A stretch of DNA of 49,539 nucleotides. Source: CAKVOD01 sp964489405 (GTDB taxonomy: Bacteria; Bacillota; Clostridia; Christensenellales; UBA1242). The position numbers were made by a program, and so were the translations under genes. Numbering within the stretch: position 1 is the first letter of the stretch; each line of letters opens with the position of its first letter. Of this stretch, positions 1 to 7,618 are shown piece by piece. The stretch covers positions 1 through 49,539 of the forward strand of contig CAZAYL010000004.1 in NCBI GenBank assembly GCA_964489405.1, in the 5' to 3' direction. A model generated the notes under the pieces. The model was not told the DNA's origin and made no database searches. It worked only from the letters and a program-made list of their open reading frames with translations.

Positions 1-22
1 ATTTGGTTGAGTGCTTAATCAT
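1..22 (-). CDS. 5' end of a truncated, unidentified gene
   Basis: Only the first seven codons (MIKHSTK) lie in the window. The start is supported by an AAAGGAG Shine-Dalgarno a few bases upstream and by a TTGACT-N17-TATAAT promoter about 95 bases further up. Too little is present to name it; comEC is often followed by holA and rpsT in Bacillota, but these residues do not identify either. Confidence 0.5.
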
Positions 23-115
23 TTCTCGTCTCCTTTACTATTTTTATGAACTTAAGTCAAATTTTTTTCCTTTGCTTTGTGGACAAGATATACTCCTTCA
101 ACTTAACATATTTTT

Positions 116-144
116 ATTATACCCATTTTTTTATTTTTAGTCAA
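116..144 (-). promoter_or_regulatory. Sigma-A promoter of the truncated gene
   Basis: On the minus strand, TTGACT (139-144) and TATAAT (116-121) are separated by exactly 17 bases. The predicted transcript has an untranslated leader of about 85 bases. The rest of 145-354 is A/T-rich and shows no other feature I can support. Confidence 0.7.
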
Positions 145-354
145 CTATTTTTGTTATGTTTTCAGTTTTTTTGTGAAATTTTATGAATTTTTGTTGTTTT
201 TACCAAATTAATTACAATTTTATACTTTTAACCGCCGTCTAATAAAGGTTGATAAAGGTGTTTTTTGTAGGAACGCAAAGTCAAAACATTGACTTTTGTT
301 AAGGACAAATTAATATATTATAAGTACGTACTATACAACTACATACACAATTAA

Positions 355-2502
355 TCAAGTAGATGCATTAAGCTTCTTATAATTTAATAGTGTATCAGCA
401 TATGAATCATCTGTATAGTATATATATGCACTACTAGGCAAGACATTACGCGCATACATAAGCTCTAATTCTGTAAGTCCATTGGGCAGAACGACGATTG
501 AGAAATCACTTAAATCAAGAATTGTCATCAAATAACTTTTTGCGTAATATAATTTAGACAATTTTGCCCCATTATATGAAACCCTTGTCGAATTAATTGT
601 TATAATGCCATTGATTGGTTTATTCGTCATTGATTTGTACGCATACTCAGCAGACTCGTCAACAACAATTTGTTTGATTGTCAATTTACTTTGCAAATAC
701 TCAATTGCGTCGCGGTTATCATACGGGTCAGCTGAATCATAGGCTATGACACCATCTAATGTATTTATATGCTTACGCTGTATAATTTCAATATAGTTTT
801 CAGCTTCACTGCGCCCAGCAACCCCAAACAAAATTTTTTCATTATAATTTGTTGTAATGATGTAGCACCCGTCGACAAGTTCAGTAATAGTATCAGTTTT
901 GTATGTTTTGGGGATATTTGATGTTATAAGCCCCAAAAGAATACAAGTTGTCAAGATGATGCTAATCCCAAGATGATAGTCAGGATGAATGAAAACAAAT
1001 GATGAGATAATGACCAATGCGACATAATACAAGGAAATCAACCACCCCATTTCAAACACGTAGACTGATGCGAGTGGAAGTTCAACAAACAACGACGGAA
1101 ACCAGTACACAAAGGACATTGGCACCGCAGATAACTTGAGCGTAAACGCCATAAATGGGAATATCAGCACGACAATTAAACATGCAAACAACAAAATATA
1201 TGCAAGAGAAAATATAGGTACGACTACTATATTCGCAAGTACTGAGTAAACGCTAAAGCAGTTAAAATATTCTGCCATTATGGGATAAATACCGATTTGA
1301 GACGAAATAGTCATTGCCATACCAGTTGCAAGCCAATTAGGAAATTTGCAACGCTTTTTGAAAAAGTTTGTCAATGGTTCACAAAAGAACACAATGCCAA
1401 CGACGCACGCAAAACTCATCAAGAAACCCGCATCCAAAATTGACATTGGCCAAATTAACATAATCAAAATACAAGAAAACCCAAGTGAAGACAATATGTC
1501 CCCTTGTCTGCCAAGATTTTTTGCCGACAAAACCACGAGCCCCATTATTGTTGCGCGGACGACGCTAGGCGTATAATCACAAAGATAGCAATAAAATACT
1601 AAGACCGCTGTTATGATGCAAAACTTGAGTAATTTATTCCTTTTGATAAAACGCAAGCACATTAGTATTATTGATATTATGAATACCACATTCATACCAC
1701 TGACTGCGACAATGTGCATTACCCCACTTATTTTAAACGACGTATTCGTCATTTCACTCAAATAGTCACTGTCACCAAATAAGACCGAGTAGGACAAATA
1801 TGCGATTTCTTGTGGCATTTGGTCAACAAGGTGGTCGAGCACTCTATTGTGGACTGCTTCAGCTGATGACTTTTTGTAGCTATAGTAATCTAGCGGATTT
1901 TCAGCACTTATTGTTGCGGAGCCAGTGTAATGAATATTCTTGACTAATTCATATGAACTCAGTTTTTTGACCGATTGAAATTTTGAGACAATATTGCTTG
2001 TGTAAAATCCAATTTTTTGCCCTTTTTGTATCTCTCCAGCGATATCTCCGCGTATTTGAAAGCGCGCTTTGCCAGCAAGTTTTCGCTCAACTCCCTCAGA
2101 CTTTATTATTACATTTTGCAACATTACATACGACACTGTTTGGTATTCATCGACAGTTGTTGCGGTTCCTGAAACATAATATTGGGTGTCGGTGTCAAGC
2201 ACGTCTTCAAAACTGCGAATTTTTGCATCACATAGTAGACCGCCTGCGATGTATGTTATCAAAAGTAGGAGCCATAAAAATTTGTTTTTAAACATAAAAG
2301 TTAAAAATCTTTTGCAAATACTTGTTTTTGAACTAAAAAATTCGGCTACAAATGCAAACATTGTAACAAAGCCCAAAAGTAACATTGCAACAACGAATGC
2401 TATGGAATTATCATTATAATACCCCGACAATACAAGCCCTGCTCCAGCACACATCGTAAGCGAAGCGAATAGCAAGGGGCGACGTGCGAAAATTCTTATC
2501 AT
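355..2502 (-). CDS. comEC: ComEC/Rec2 family DNA uptake channel with degenerate C-terminal domain
   Basis: Polytopic membrane protein of 715 residues of the ComEC/Rec2 family, which carries single-stranded DNA across the cytoplasmic membrane during transformation. An N-terminal DUF4131-like part with several membrane segments is followed by the Competence domain with the family signature around residues 259-275 (HIVAVSGMNV) and further membrane helices to about residue 530. Residues 535-715 match the place of the metallo-beta-lactamase-like domain, but the HxHxDH metal motif is replaced: residues 584-596 read GVIAYDSADPYDN, with no histidine. The start has AAAGGAA upstream and a good promoter. 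Channel identity is secure; nuclease activity of the tail is doubtful. No other competence gene is in the window. Confidence 0.88.
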   Translation of the reverse strand: MIRIFARRPLLFASLTMCAGAGLVLSGYYNDNSIAFVVAMLLLGFVTMFAFVAEFFSSKTSICKRFLTFMFKNKFLWLLLLITYIAGGLLCDAKIRSFEDVLDTDTQYYVSGTATTVDEYQTVSYVMLQNVIIKSEGVERKLAGKARFQIRGDIAGEIQKGQKIGFYTSNIVSKFQSVKKLSSYELVKNIHYTGSATISAENPLDYYSYKKSSAEAVHNRVLDHLVDQMPQEIAYLSYSVLFGDSDYLSEMTNTSFKISGVMHIVAVSGMNVVFIISIILMCLRFIKRNKLLKFCIITAVLVFYCYLCDYTPSVVRATIMGLVVLSAKNLGRQGDILSSLGFSCILIMLIWPMSILDAGFLMSFACVVGIVFFCEPLTNFFKKRCKFPNWLATGMAMTISSQIGIYPIMAEYFNCFSVYSVLANIVVVPIFSLAYILLFACLIVVLIFPFMAFTLKLSAVPMSFVYWFPSLFVELPLASVYVFEMGWLISLYYVALVIISSFVFIHPDYHLGISIILTTCILLGLITSNIPKTYKTDTITELVDGCYIITTNYNEKILFGVAGRSEAENYIEIIQRKHINTLDGVIAYDSADPYDNRDAIEYLQSKLTIKQIVVDESAEYAYKSMTNKPINGIITINSTRVSYNGAKLSKLYYAKSYLMTILDLSDFSIVVLPNGLTELELMYARNVLPSSAYIYYTDDSYADTLLNYKKLNAST

Positions 2503-2519
2503 TTGTTTCCTTTTCGCTT

Positions 2520-2548
2520 ATTATATCATACAAAGCATTATTTTTCAA
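2520..2548 (-). promoter_or_regulatory. Sigma-A promoter of comEC
   Basis: TTGAAA (2543-2548) and TATAAT (2520-2525) with a 17-base spacer, about 18 bases upstream of the comEC start, so the leader is very short but includes the AAAGGAA binding site. Confidence 0.7.
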
Positions 2549-2829
2549 GTTATTTGCAAGTTTACAAAATTAATTACTATTAGAGAACTCTCAAAGCAAA
2601 TTTCACAGTAGTAACTGCAAAATTTAGTTAGAAACAATTTAGTATTTATTTGAACTGCATTTTACTATCATTTATTTCACTGCTTGAAATTTATAGTGAT
2701 GTTTATTGCCATTTTTTGTACGCTTTAAGTTTAGAAAATCAAAAATTTTAAACTTAAATTCCACTTGCATTAATTGCTTAGAGTAAGTCCAAAAGAAAAG
2801 AAATTTTTAAAGAAAAATAAAAAATAATA
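2549..2829. other. A/T-rich intergenic region, divergent promoters at its ends
   Basis: Between divergent comEC and the 2881 gene. It holds only A/T-rich sequence and a modest inverted repeat (AAGTTTA ... TAAACTT, about 2728-2757). No small gene with a binding site was found. Confidence 0.4.
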
Positions 2830-2858
2830 TTGACATATATTAGTATTAGTGTTATAAT
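2830..2858 (+). promoter_or_regulatory. Perfect-consensus sigma-A promoter of the 2881-4835 operon
   Basis: TTGACA (2830-2835), 17-base spacer, TATAAT (2853-2858): an exact match to both hexamers with ideal spacing. A TTG in the -35 box opens the same frame as the gene below, but the promoter, the GAGGGG at 2871-2876 and the ATG at 2881 show that 2881 is the real start. Confidence 0.85.
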
Positions 2859-2880
2859 ACATTGTAAAAAGAGGGGTTGT

Positions 2881-3549
2881 ATGAAAAATTTGACAAACAA
2901 AGCAAAAAATTATACCCAAAATGCGCTTGATTTTGAAGTCCAACTAATTGAAAAAATGCCTGAGTGCGACTGCAAGACATCCTTTTTGATGACATCAAAA
3001 ATGTTGCTGAACCAAGTTGAAAAAGACGGAAAAGTAATCCACGAGCAATTGTTTTTACTTCCTAAATTCTATGAATCGGCAATAAATAAAGATAAAATTT
3101 TGTTTGATGCCAATGTTCATCACTTTGCAAAACTTATTGATTTCGATATTCTAAAAAGTTGCAATATGATGAAAGCGATGATGAATAGTCAGGTATGTAT
3201 GTTGATTGACAAAATCGATTACTATGCAAAGCACGAGATGATAGTTCGCAAAAATATTAATACTCATCTTCAAAATTGTGCAAAATGCTATTCATTTTTA
3301 AACAAAGGCATTCGAAATTTCAATATCAACAACAAAAATTTAGAGAATTTGATGCAAAGTTTGCCAAAAGATGACGACTTCAACAAACAAAATTTGCCGA
3401 ATTTTTATTACTGCAAGAAAGATTTAATCAATAAAATCAAATATGTAAATAGTTTTACACCAAACTTTATTGAAATTGATAATTCTATGCTTGCTGATTT
3501 TGACAAAAATACAACCAACAACAAAATTAAAGGAGATTACTCATTATGA
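2881..3549 (+). CDS. Hypothetical helical protein, first gene of a two-gene operon
   Basis: 222 residues, not recognised. No signal peptide or clear membrane helix. It looks mostly helical and is rich in Lys and Asn, with scattered cysteines (ECDC near residue 32, a CAKC pair near 137-140, a YYC near 180), which could bind metal or form contacts, but no known motif is complete. The ATG at 2881 is preceded by GAGGGG and lies 23 bases after an exact consensus promoter. The stop overlaps the next start (ATGA, 3546-3549), so the two proteins are probably made together. Composition and A/T-richness match the neighbours, giving no sign of transfer. The gene is convincing; the function is unknown. 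Confidence 0.8.
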   Translation: MKNLTNKAKNYTQNALDFEVQLIEKMPECDCKTSFLMTSKMLLNQVEKDGKVIHEQLFLLPKFYESAINKDKILFDANVHHFAKLIDFDILKSCNMMKAMMNSQVCMLIDKIDYYAKHEMIVRKNINTHLQNCAKCYSFLNKGIRNFNINNKNLENLMQSLPKDDDFNKQNLPNFYYCKKDLINKIKYVNSFTPNFIEIDNSMLADFDKNTTNNKIKGDYSL

Positions 3550-4835
3550 TTTATGCACCTATTAAATACAAGAAGATTGATGTTTCTTCCCCACTCTATT
3601 TGAATTGCTTATCATACTCTATTGCGCCAATAAGTGCCAAAAAAGTTAATTACAATATTGCGGAAGAAAATTTGCAAAGTGTACCAACTAAAAACCAAGC
3701 ACTTAATGTGAGTGTGATTGTTGAAGAAAGCAAGAATGCTTCCGCTTCCCAAAAGGCTACTTTTGATAATATAGTTTCTGAAATCCGTGGAAAATATGAG
3801 ATTAAGCCGATATGTAAGCAAGCTACACGCGAAAAAATCAAGAATTTCGGGACAGACTTTTCACAAAAATTTGATGCGCTTTTTGGTGAAAAATTAAACG
3901 CCACAAAAGAAAAGGTTGACGCGCTTATAAACAAAATGTTTAAGAGTGATAAAGAGCAAAAGATCGAGGATAGTCAACAAAGCGCAAATGCTCCAAGTTC
4001 ACAATCTATTAAGGTTGTTGAATCGGATGAAAGTGTGAAAGAATCAAGCGTATTCTCTAAATTTAAAACTAAAATTCAAAATATGCTGAATAAAGAGCCT
4101 TCAAGCACTACTGAACCTGCAAATGCCAAAGAAAATTTGGATGCTATGAACAATTCATCCAAAAATGTAGCTGGCAACTTAACTGATAAAGAAACAACCC
4201 TTGATGCGAAAGAGTCTAAGAGTAAAGAAACGCTTGCGGTGAAAATTGCTCGCACCACGACAAAAATCAAAGAGTTTTTGGCGCAAAAGAAAACTTCAAC
4301 TGACAATGATGAAACGGTAGAAGTTGACGAATTAAATATCGAAGAAAATAAAAATCAAAATGGCAAGACTTTAAAACAAAGATTGTTTGTGATTACACAT
4401 TTAGGTAAGCAAAAAGCTCAAGATGAGAGCTCAATAAGTGCACAGAGTGATATCAATAATGTAGATGCTAGCGCTACTTGCAATGAAAGTAAAAAGACTA
4501 CTCGCAAAATTATTTGCAAGAAAGAAGAAAATGGCACTTATAAACGCAAGAGTTATTATGCTATCAAAGTTGAAAATGCCAAAAATCACATTATCAACGC
4601 AGGCAGAAAAGTTAAAGATTCTTCGAAAAAATTTGTTTCTTTCCTAAAAGAAAAATTAAAAGCACCAAAAGAAACGGAATTGGTGGACGAAGACGATTAC
4701 ACAAGATTTGGTTTTAAAAAACAATTTATCAATAACCCAACGACATCTACATTGAGTGATATATCTGAAAATGCTAACGACGCTGAATCACACAAAAGTA
4801 GAATGACAACACTAGATGACTATTTTGAATTATAA
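3546..4835 (+). CDS. Hypothetical disordered protein with repeated amphipathic helices
   Basis: 429 residues, not recognised. It is translationally coupled to the preceding gene (four-base overlap, AAAGGAG just upstream). Much of it is low-complexity Lys/Ser/Glu/Asn sequence, probably disordered, but five stretches look like basic amphipathic helices with a similar F/I/L-x2-K pattern: about residues 95-133, 168-184, 228-248, 274-290 and 342-374 (for example FVSFLKEKLKAPK). There is no signal peptide. This layout resembles scaffold, lipid-surface or polymer-binding proteins in general, but no family can be named. It ends just before a strong terminator, so the operon is self-contained. Confidence 0.8.
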   Translation: MIYAPIKYKKIDVSSPLYLNCLSYSIAPISAKKVNYNIAEENLQSVPTKNQALNVSVIVEESKNASASQKATFDNIVSEIRGKYEIKPICKQATREKIKNFGTDFSQKFDALFGEKLNATKEKVDALINKMFKSDKEQKIEDSQQSANAPSSQSIKVVESDESVKESSVFSKFKTKIQNMLNKEPSSTTEPANAKENLDAMNNSSKNVAGNLTDKETTLDAKESKSKETLAVKIARTTTKIKEFLAQKKTSTDNDETVEVDELNIEENKNQNGKTLKQRLFVITHLGKQKAQDESSISAQSDINNVDASATCNESKKTTRKIICKKEENGTYKRKSYYAIKVENAKNHIINAGRKVKDSSKKFVSFLKEKLKAPKETELVDEDDYTRFGFKKQFINNPTTSTLSDISENANDAESHKSRMTTLDDYFEL

Positions 4836-4836
4836 T

Positions 4837-4905
4837 AAAAAACACATAATTTTGGAGAAATTCCCTTCCTTAGATGGAATAATTCCAAATATTATGTGTT
4901 TTTTT
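4837..4905 (+). terminator. Strong intrinsic terminator after the unknown operon
   Basis: AAAAAACACATAAT at 4837-4850 pairs with ATTATGTGTTTTTT at 4891-4904, with an inner TTTGGA...TCCAAA stem. The A/T tracts on both sides would also let it work for the convergent xseB transcript. Confidence 0.85.
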
Positions 4906-4947
4906 AAGTTGCAACGTACAACAACGCACTACTTTCGATTATTAAAT

Positions 4948-5208
4948 TCAATTGTCGTCATCAATATTATCAATAACTTCAACATTTGAATCAGAATTTA
5001 TAATTTTTGTCTCTTGCTCTTTCAATTCAGCAAATTCCTTATTTAAAATTTCAATTTTCCCTTTCGCATTGTTTAGCATATTATAGCATTCTTTACAATC
5101 TTTCATCGCTTTTTCGTATAGTTCTATGCTTTCATCAAGCCCAATATTCCCACTTTCAATTTTTTTTGTAATTTCTTCAATATTTTTTATTAATTCTTCA
5201 AATTTCAT
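4948..5208 (-). CDS. xseB: Exodeoxyribonuclease VII small subunit
   Basis: 86 residues, close to the usual XseB length of about 75-85. The conserved helical core (FEELIKNIEEITKKIESG, then LDESIELYEKAMKDCKECYN) is clear, and the last 20 residues are an acidic tail. XseB is the small subunit of exonuclease VII, which degrades single-stranded DNA from both ends with XseA. I place the start at 5208 (MKFEEL) because AGGAGAA lies just upstream; an in-frame start 24 bases earlier would sit deeper inside xseA. The gene overlaps the end of xseA by 11 bases, so translation is coupled. It is the last gene of the asp23-nusB-xseA-xseB operon. Confidence 0.93.
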   Translation of the reverse strand: MKFEELIKNIEEITKKIESGNIGLDESIELYEKAMKDCKECYNMLNNAKGKIEILNKEFAELKEQETKIINSDSNVEVIDNIDDDN

Positions 5209-6412
5209 TTTTAGTTCTCCTATTGACTTCATTTATTTTTGCAGTTGTATATCCATCAACTAAGTTAATTTTTATATTTTGCCCTATTTGCAATTGTTCA
5301 ATGCTTTGTACGACTTGATTTTGTTCATTTTCTAGTTGTGCAAATCCTCGTCTCATTATTGTGAGTGGATTTGATTTTTCCAATGCCTGCGCTAATAAAT
5401 TGATTTTGTTTGTTTTATTTACAAGCGATATGTTTTCGAAATGGTCAAATTGCTGGAAACGCAACTCAAGGTTCTGTATTTTCCGTTCGATATTGTGAGA
5501 AATATTGGTATGTATTTTACCCATAAATTGATTTAATCTTGTCTTATAATCATAATTTAAACGATTAATTGCGATACTCATTCTATTAATCAATTTCATC
5601 ACTTGTTCACGATAGGCACTCACATTCGCGACGACTAACTCTGCGCCAGCTGACGGAGTGGGTGCGCGTTTATCTGCAACAAAATCAATAATTGTAAAGT
5701 CTGTTTCGTGCCCAACTGCCGAAACAATTGGCGTTTTGCACTCAAAGACAGCGCGCGCAAGTCTTTCTGAATTAAAGCAATCTAAGTCTTCGCTACTACC
5801 ACCGCCACGCGCGACAATAATGACGTCCAAATTCATTTCGTCAAGCACTTTGATTGCCTCAATGATTGTTTCATCGGCGCCAGTTCCTTGAACTCGACAT
5901 CCATATACAAATAAATTTACAGCTTGGTTGCGCCTATACGAAACATTGCGAATATCTTGCAAAACCGCCCCTTGTAGACTAGTTGCAACTCCTATATTAA
6001 TTGCGTTACTAGGTACAATTTTCTTATGCTTCTCATCAAATAGTCCTTCTTTTTCTAACTTTTCTTTTAACTGTAAAAATTTTAGATACAATGCACCTTT
6101 ACCATATGCAATCATTGAACGAACATTAAAACTGAGACGCCCACCTTTGACATAATAATTTGGGGAACCTTTCACAATGACACTCTCTCCAACCTTGGGT
6201 TCAAATGGCAGTTTATTGGCGCCAAACATCACGCAATCAATTGTGGCATTTTCATCTTTTATTGAAAAATATGCAGTATCTCCGTGATACAACTTATATG
6301 CGGAAATTTCGCCAAAAATAGAAATGTTGTGCAACATTTCCTCTGAGTCAAATATTTTTTTTATGTAATTCCCCAATTGTGAAACTGTTATGAATTTCTT
6401 TTCATCAGTCAT
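5198..6412 (-). CDS. xseA: Exodeoxyribonuclease VII large subunit
   Basis: 404 residues. An N-terminal OB fold (VSQLGNYIKKIF ... GEISAYKLY) binds single-stranded DNA; the central catalytic domain carries the family motifs ARGGGSSEDL and GHETDFTIIDFVADKRAPTP, followed by a helical C-terminal part. Exonuclease VII acts in mismatch repair and removal of single-stranded DNA. The ATG at 6412 is chosen because GGAG lies six bases upstream; an earlier in-frame TTG at 6424 overlaps that binding site. It overlaps nusB by eight bases and xseB by eleven. In many Bacillota folD lies between nusB and xseA; here it is absent. Confidence 0.95.
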   Translation of the reverse strand: MTDEKKFITVSQLGNYIKKIFDSEEMLHNISIFGEISAYKLYHGDTAYFSIKDENATIDCVMFGANKLPFEPKVGESVIVKGSPNYYVKGGRLSFNVRSMIAYGKGALYLKFLQLKEKLEKEGLFDEKHKKIVPSNAINIGVATSLQGAVLQDIRNVSYRRNQAVNLFVYGCRVQGTGADETIIEAIKVLDEMNLDVIIVARGGGSSEDLDCFNSERLARAVFECKTPIVSAVGHETDFTIIDFVADKRAPTPSAGAELVVANVSAYREQVMKLINRMSIAINRLNYDYKTRLNQFMGKIHTNISHNIERKIQNLELRFQQFDHFENISLVNKTNKINLLAQALEKSNPLTIMRRGFAQLENEQNQVVQSIEQLQIGQNIKINLVDGYTTAKINEVNRRTKNEI

Positions 6413-6812
6413 TATGTTCTCCAACTATAGACGCAATAACGCCATTAATAAATTTTGAACTCTTTTCTGTGGAATATTCTTTAGCAAGTTCCAAAATTTC
6501 ATTTATGACAACTTTGGTTGGTACTTGTTGTATGACATTTAATTCCGCATAACAAAGCAAAAGCAAAACTTTGTCTACTTTGTAGACTCTTGCCCATTCA
6601 TAATCTTTTAAATATTCTTCTAGTTTTTGTTTTATTTCATCAAAATTGTTAGAAACTGCATCAAACAAACTTCTAATAAAGTTTTTTTCTTCTTCAGTTG
6701 GCTCTACTTCACAAACTAATGCGAGATTTTTTTCATAATCAAAGTGTTCCATATTGTCAAGGAACGCAAAAATAAGTTTGAGCGCAACTGCTCTACATTC
6801 ATGTCTAGTCAT
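6405..6812 (-). CDS. nusB: Transcription antitermination factor NusB
   Basis: 135 residues, normal for the all-helical NusB. Family features are the N-terminal RHECRAVALKLIFAFL segment and the C-terminal NEILELAKEYSTEKSSKFINGV stretch. NusB binds boxA RNA with NusE (S10) and keeps RNA polymerase processive on rRNA operons. Its start overlaps the asp23-like stop by one base (TAATG) and its end overlaps xseA, so the four genes form one tightly packed operon driven from the promoter at 7207-7235. Confidence 0.93.
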   Translation of the reverse strand: MTRHECRAVALKLIFAFLDNMEHFDYEKNLALVCEVEPTEEEKNFIRSLFDAVSNNFDEIKQKLEEYLKDYEWARVYKVDKVLLLLCYAELNVIQQVPTKVVINEILELAKEYSTEKSSKFINGVIASIVGEHND

Positions 6813-7183
6813 TATTCTTTCTCCAAATTCGAAAAGTCAACATCGACAATATTAACATTCACTGCCTTAATTTTAACATTCATCATATTTTGGACATTAT
6901 TTTTAATGTTTTCTTGAATACGCCAAGCAATTTCTTTGATATTTGCATCTGAAAAAATGTTAATATAAACATCGACAACCACTTCCCCGCCGTCAAAGGA
7001 CACTTTTACGCCATTGTCGCGCTTCCCCATAACTAATTTGATGATTGGATTATTTGAAACTCTAGCCATAGATGCAACGCCACTAATTTCTTTTGTTGCA
7101 AGTTGAATAATTGAATTGATTATGTCCTTGTTGTACATAACTTTGCCTACAGTTACTTCTTCAATTTCGTTATTATTTTCCAT
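6812..7183 (-). CDS. Asp23/Gls24 family envelope stress protein
   Basis: 123 residues of the Asp23/Gls24 family (the YqhY type that sits before nusB in Bacillota). The typical core is seen: GKVMYNKDIINSIIQLATKE followed by ISGVASM and the beta-rich segment ending in NMMNVKIKAVNVNIVDV. YqhY-type proteins are linked genetically to acetyl-CoA carboxylase and membrane lipid homeostasis in Bacillus; that role here is inferred from position. First gene of the operon, with AAAGGAGCTC upstream and a good promoter. Confidence 0.88.
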   Translation of the reverse strand: MENNNEIEEVTVGKVMYNKDIINSIIQLATKEISGVASMARVSNNPIIKLVMGKRDNGVKVSFDGGEVVVDVYINIFSDANIKEIAWRIQENIKNNVQNMMNVKIKAVNVNIVDVDFSNLEKE

Positions 7184-7206
7184 AATGAGCTCCTTTAGAT
7201 TAATTA

Positions 7207-7235
7207 ATTATAACACATTATATTATATTTTTCAA
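7207..7235 (-). promoter_or_regulatory. Sigma-A promoter of the asp23-nusB-xseA-xseB operon
   Basis: TTGAAA (7230-7235) and TATAAT (7207-7212) on the minus strand, spacer 17 bases. Confidence 0.75.
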
Positions 7236-7361
7236 TCACTTTGCGTGGATATTATGTGAAAAATTGTGCATTTCTAACTCTAAAATACCACTTTATTTTG
7301 TGTAGATTAATACGATAATATAAATTTAAACACATTAAAATGTGCCTAAAATGTGCCTAAA

Positions 7362-7420
7362 TAAAAAACAACCACAATATATAGTATTACTTATTAATGT
7401 AATATACTACATATTGTGGT
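7362..7420 (-). terminator. Terminator of tRNA-Leu
   Basis: Long inverted repeat: ACCACAATATATAGTATTAC at 7370-7389 pairs with the complementary arm ending ATTGTGGT at 7420, one internal mismatch region, followed on the minus strand by a run of T. It lies 10 bases after the tRNA 3' end. A short direct repeat AATGTGCCTAA occurs twice just beyond it (about 7339-7361). Confidence 0.75.
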
Positions 7421-7429
7421 TTTTATTCG

Positions 7430-7516
7430 TGGTGCCGAAGGTGGGACTTGAACCCACACGAAGTTACCTTCGCAAGATTTTGAGTCTTGTGCGTCTGCCA
7501 ATTCCGCCACTTCGGC
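7430..7516 (-). tRNA. tRNA-Leu (anticodon CAA)
   Basis: Acceptor stem GCCGAAG/CTTCGGC, anticodon stem CAAGA/TCTTG with loop CTCAAAA giving CAA (reads UUG), long variable arm typical of leucine tRNAs, T arm GGGTTCAAGTCCC and an encoded CCA end. Confidence 0.95.
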
Positions 7517-7526
7517 TTACTTGCAT

Positions 7527-7555
7527 ATTATAACATATAAAATGTCAAAATGCAA
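7527..7555 (-). promoter_or_regulatory. Promoter of tRNA-Leu
   Basis: TTGCAT (7550-7555), 17 bases, TATAAT (7527-7532), ending 11 bases before the tRNA 5' end. Confidence 0.7.
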
Positions 7556-7618
7556 GCATTTTAAAAATGTTTTTTTTATAAAAGGTTATATTTTTACAAA
7601 AGTATTGTAGCAACTATT

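Noticed and set aside
2830..2880. Extended N-terminus of the 222-residue gene from a TTG
   Set aside because: The TTG is part of an exact -35 box; the ATG at 2881 has its own binding site.
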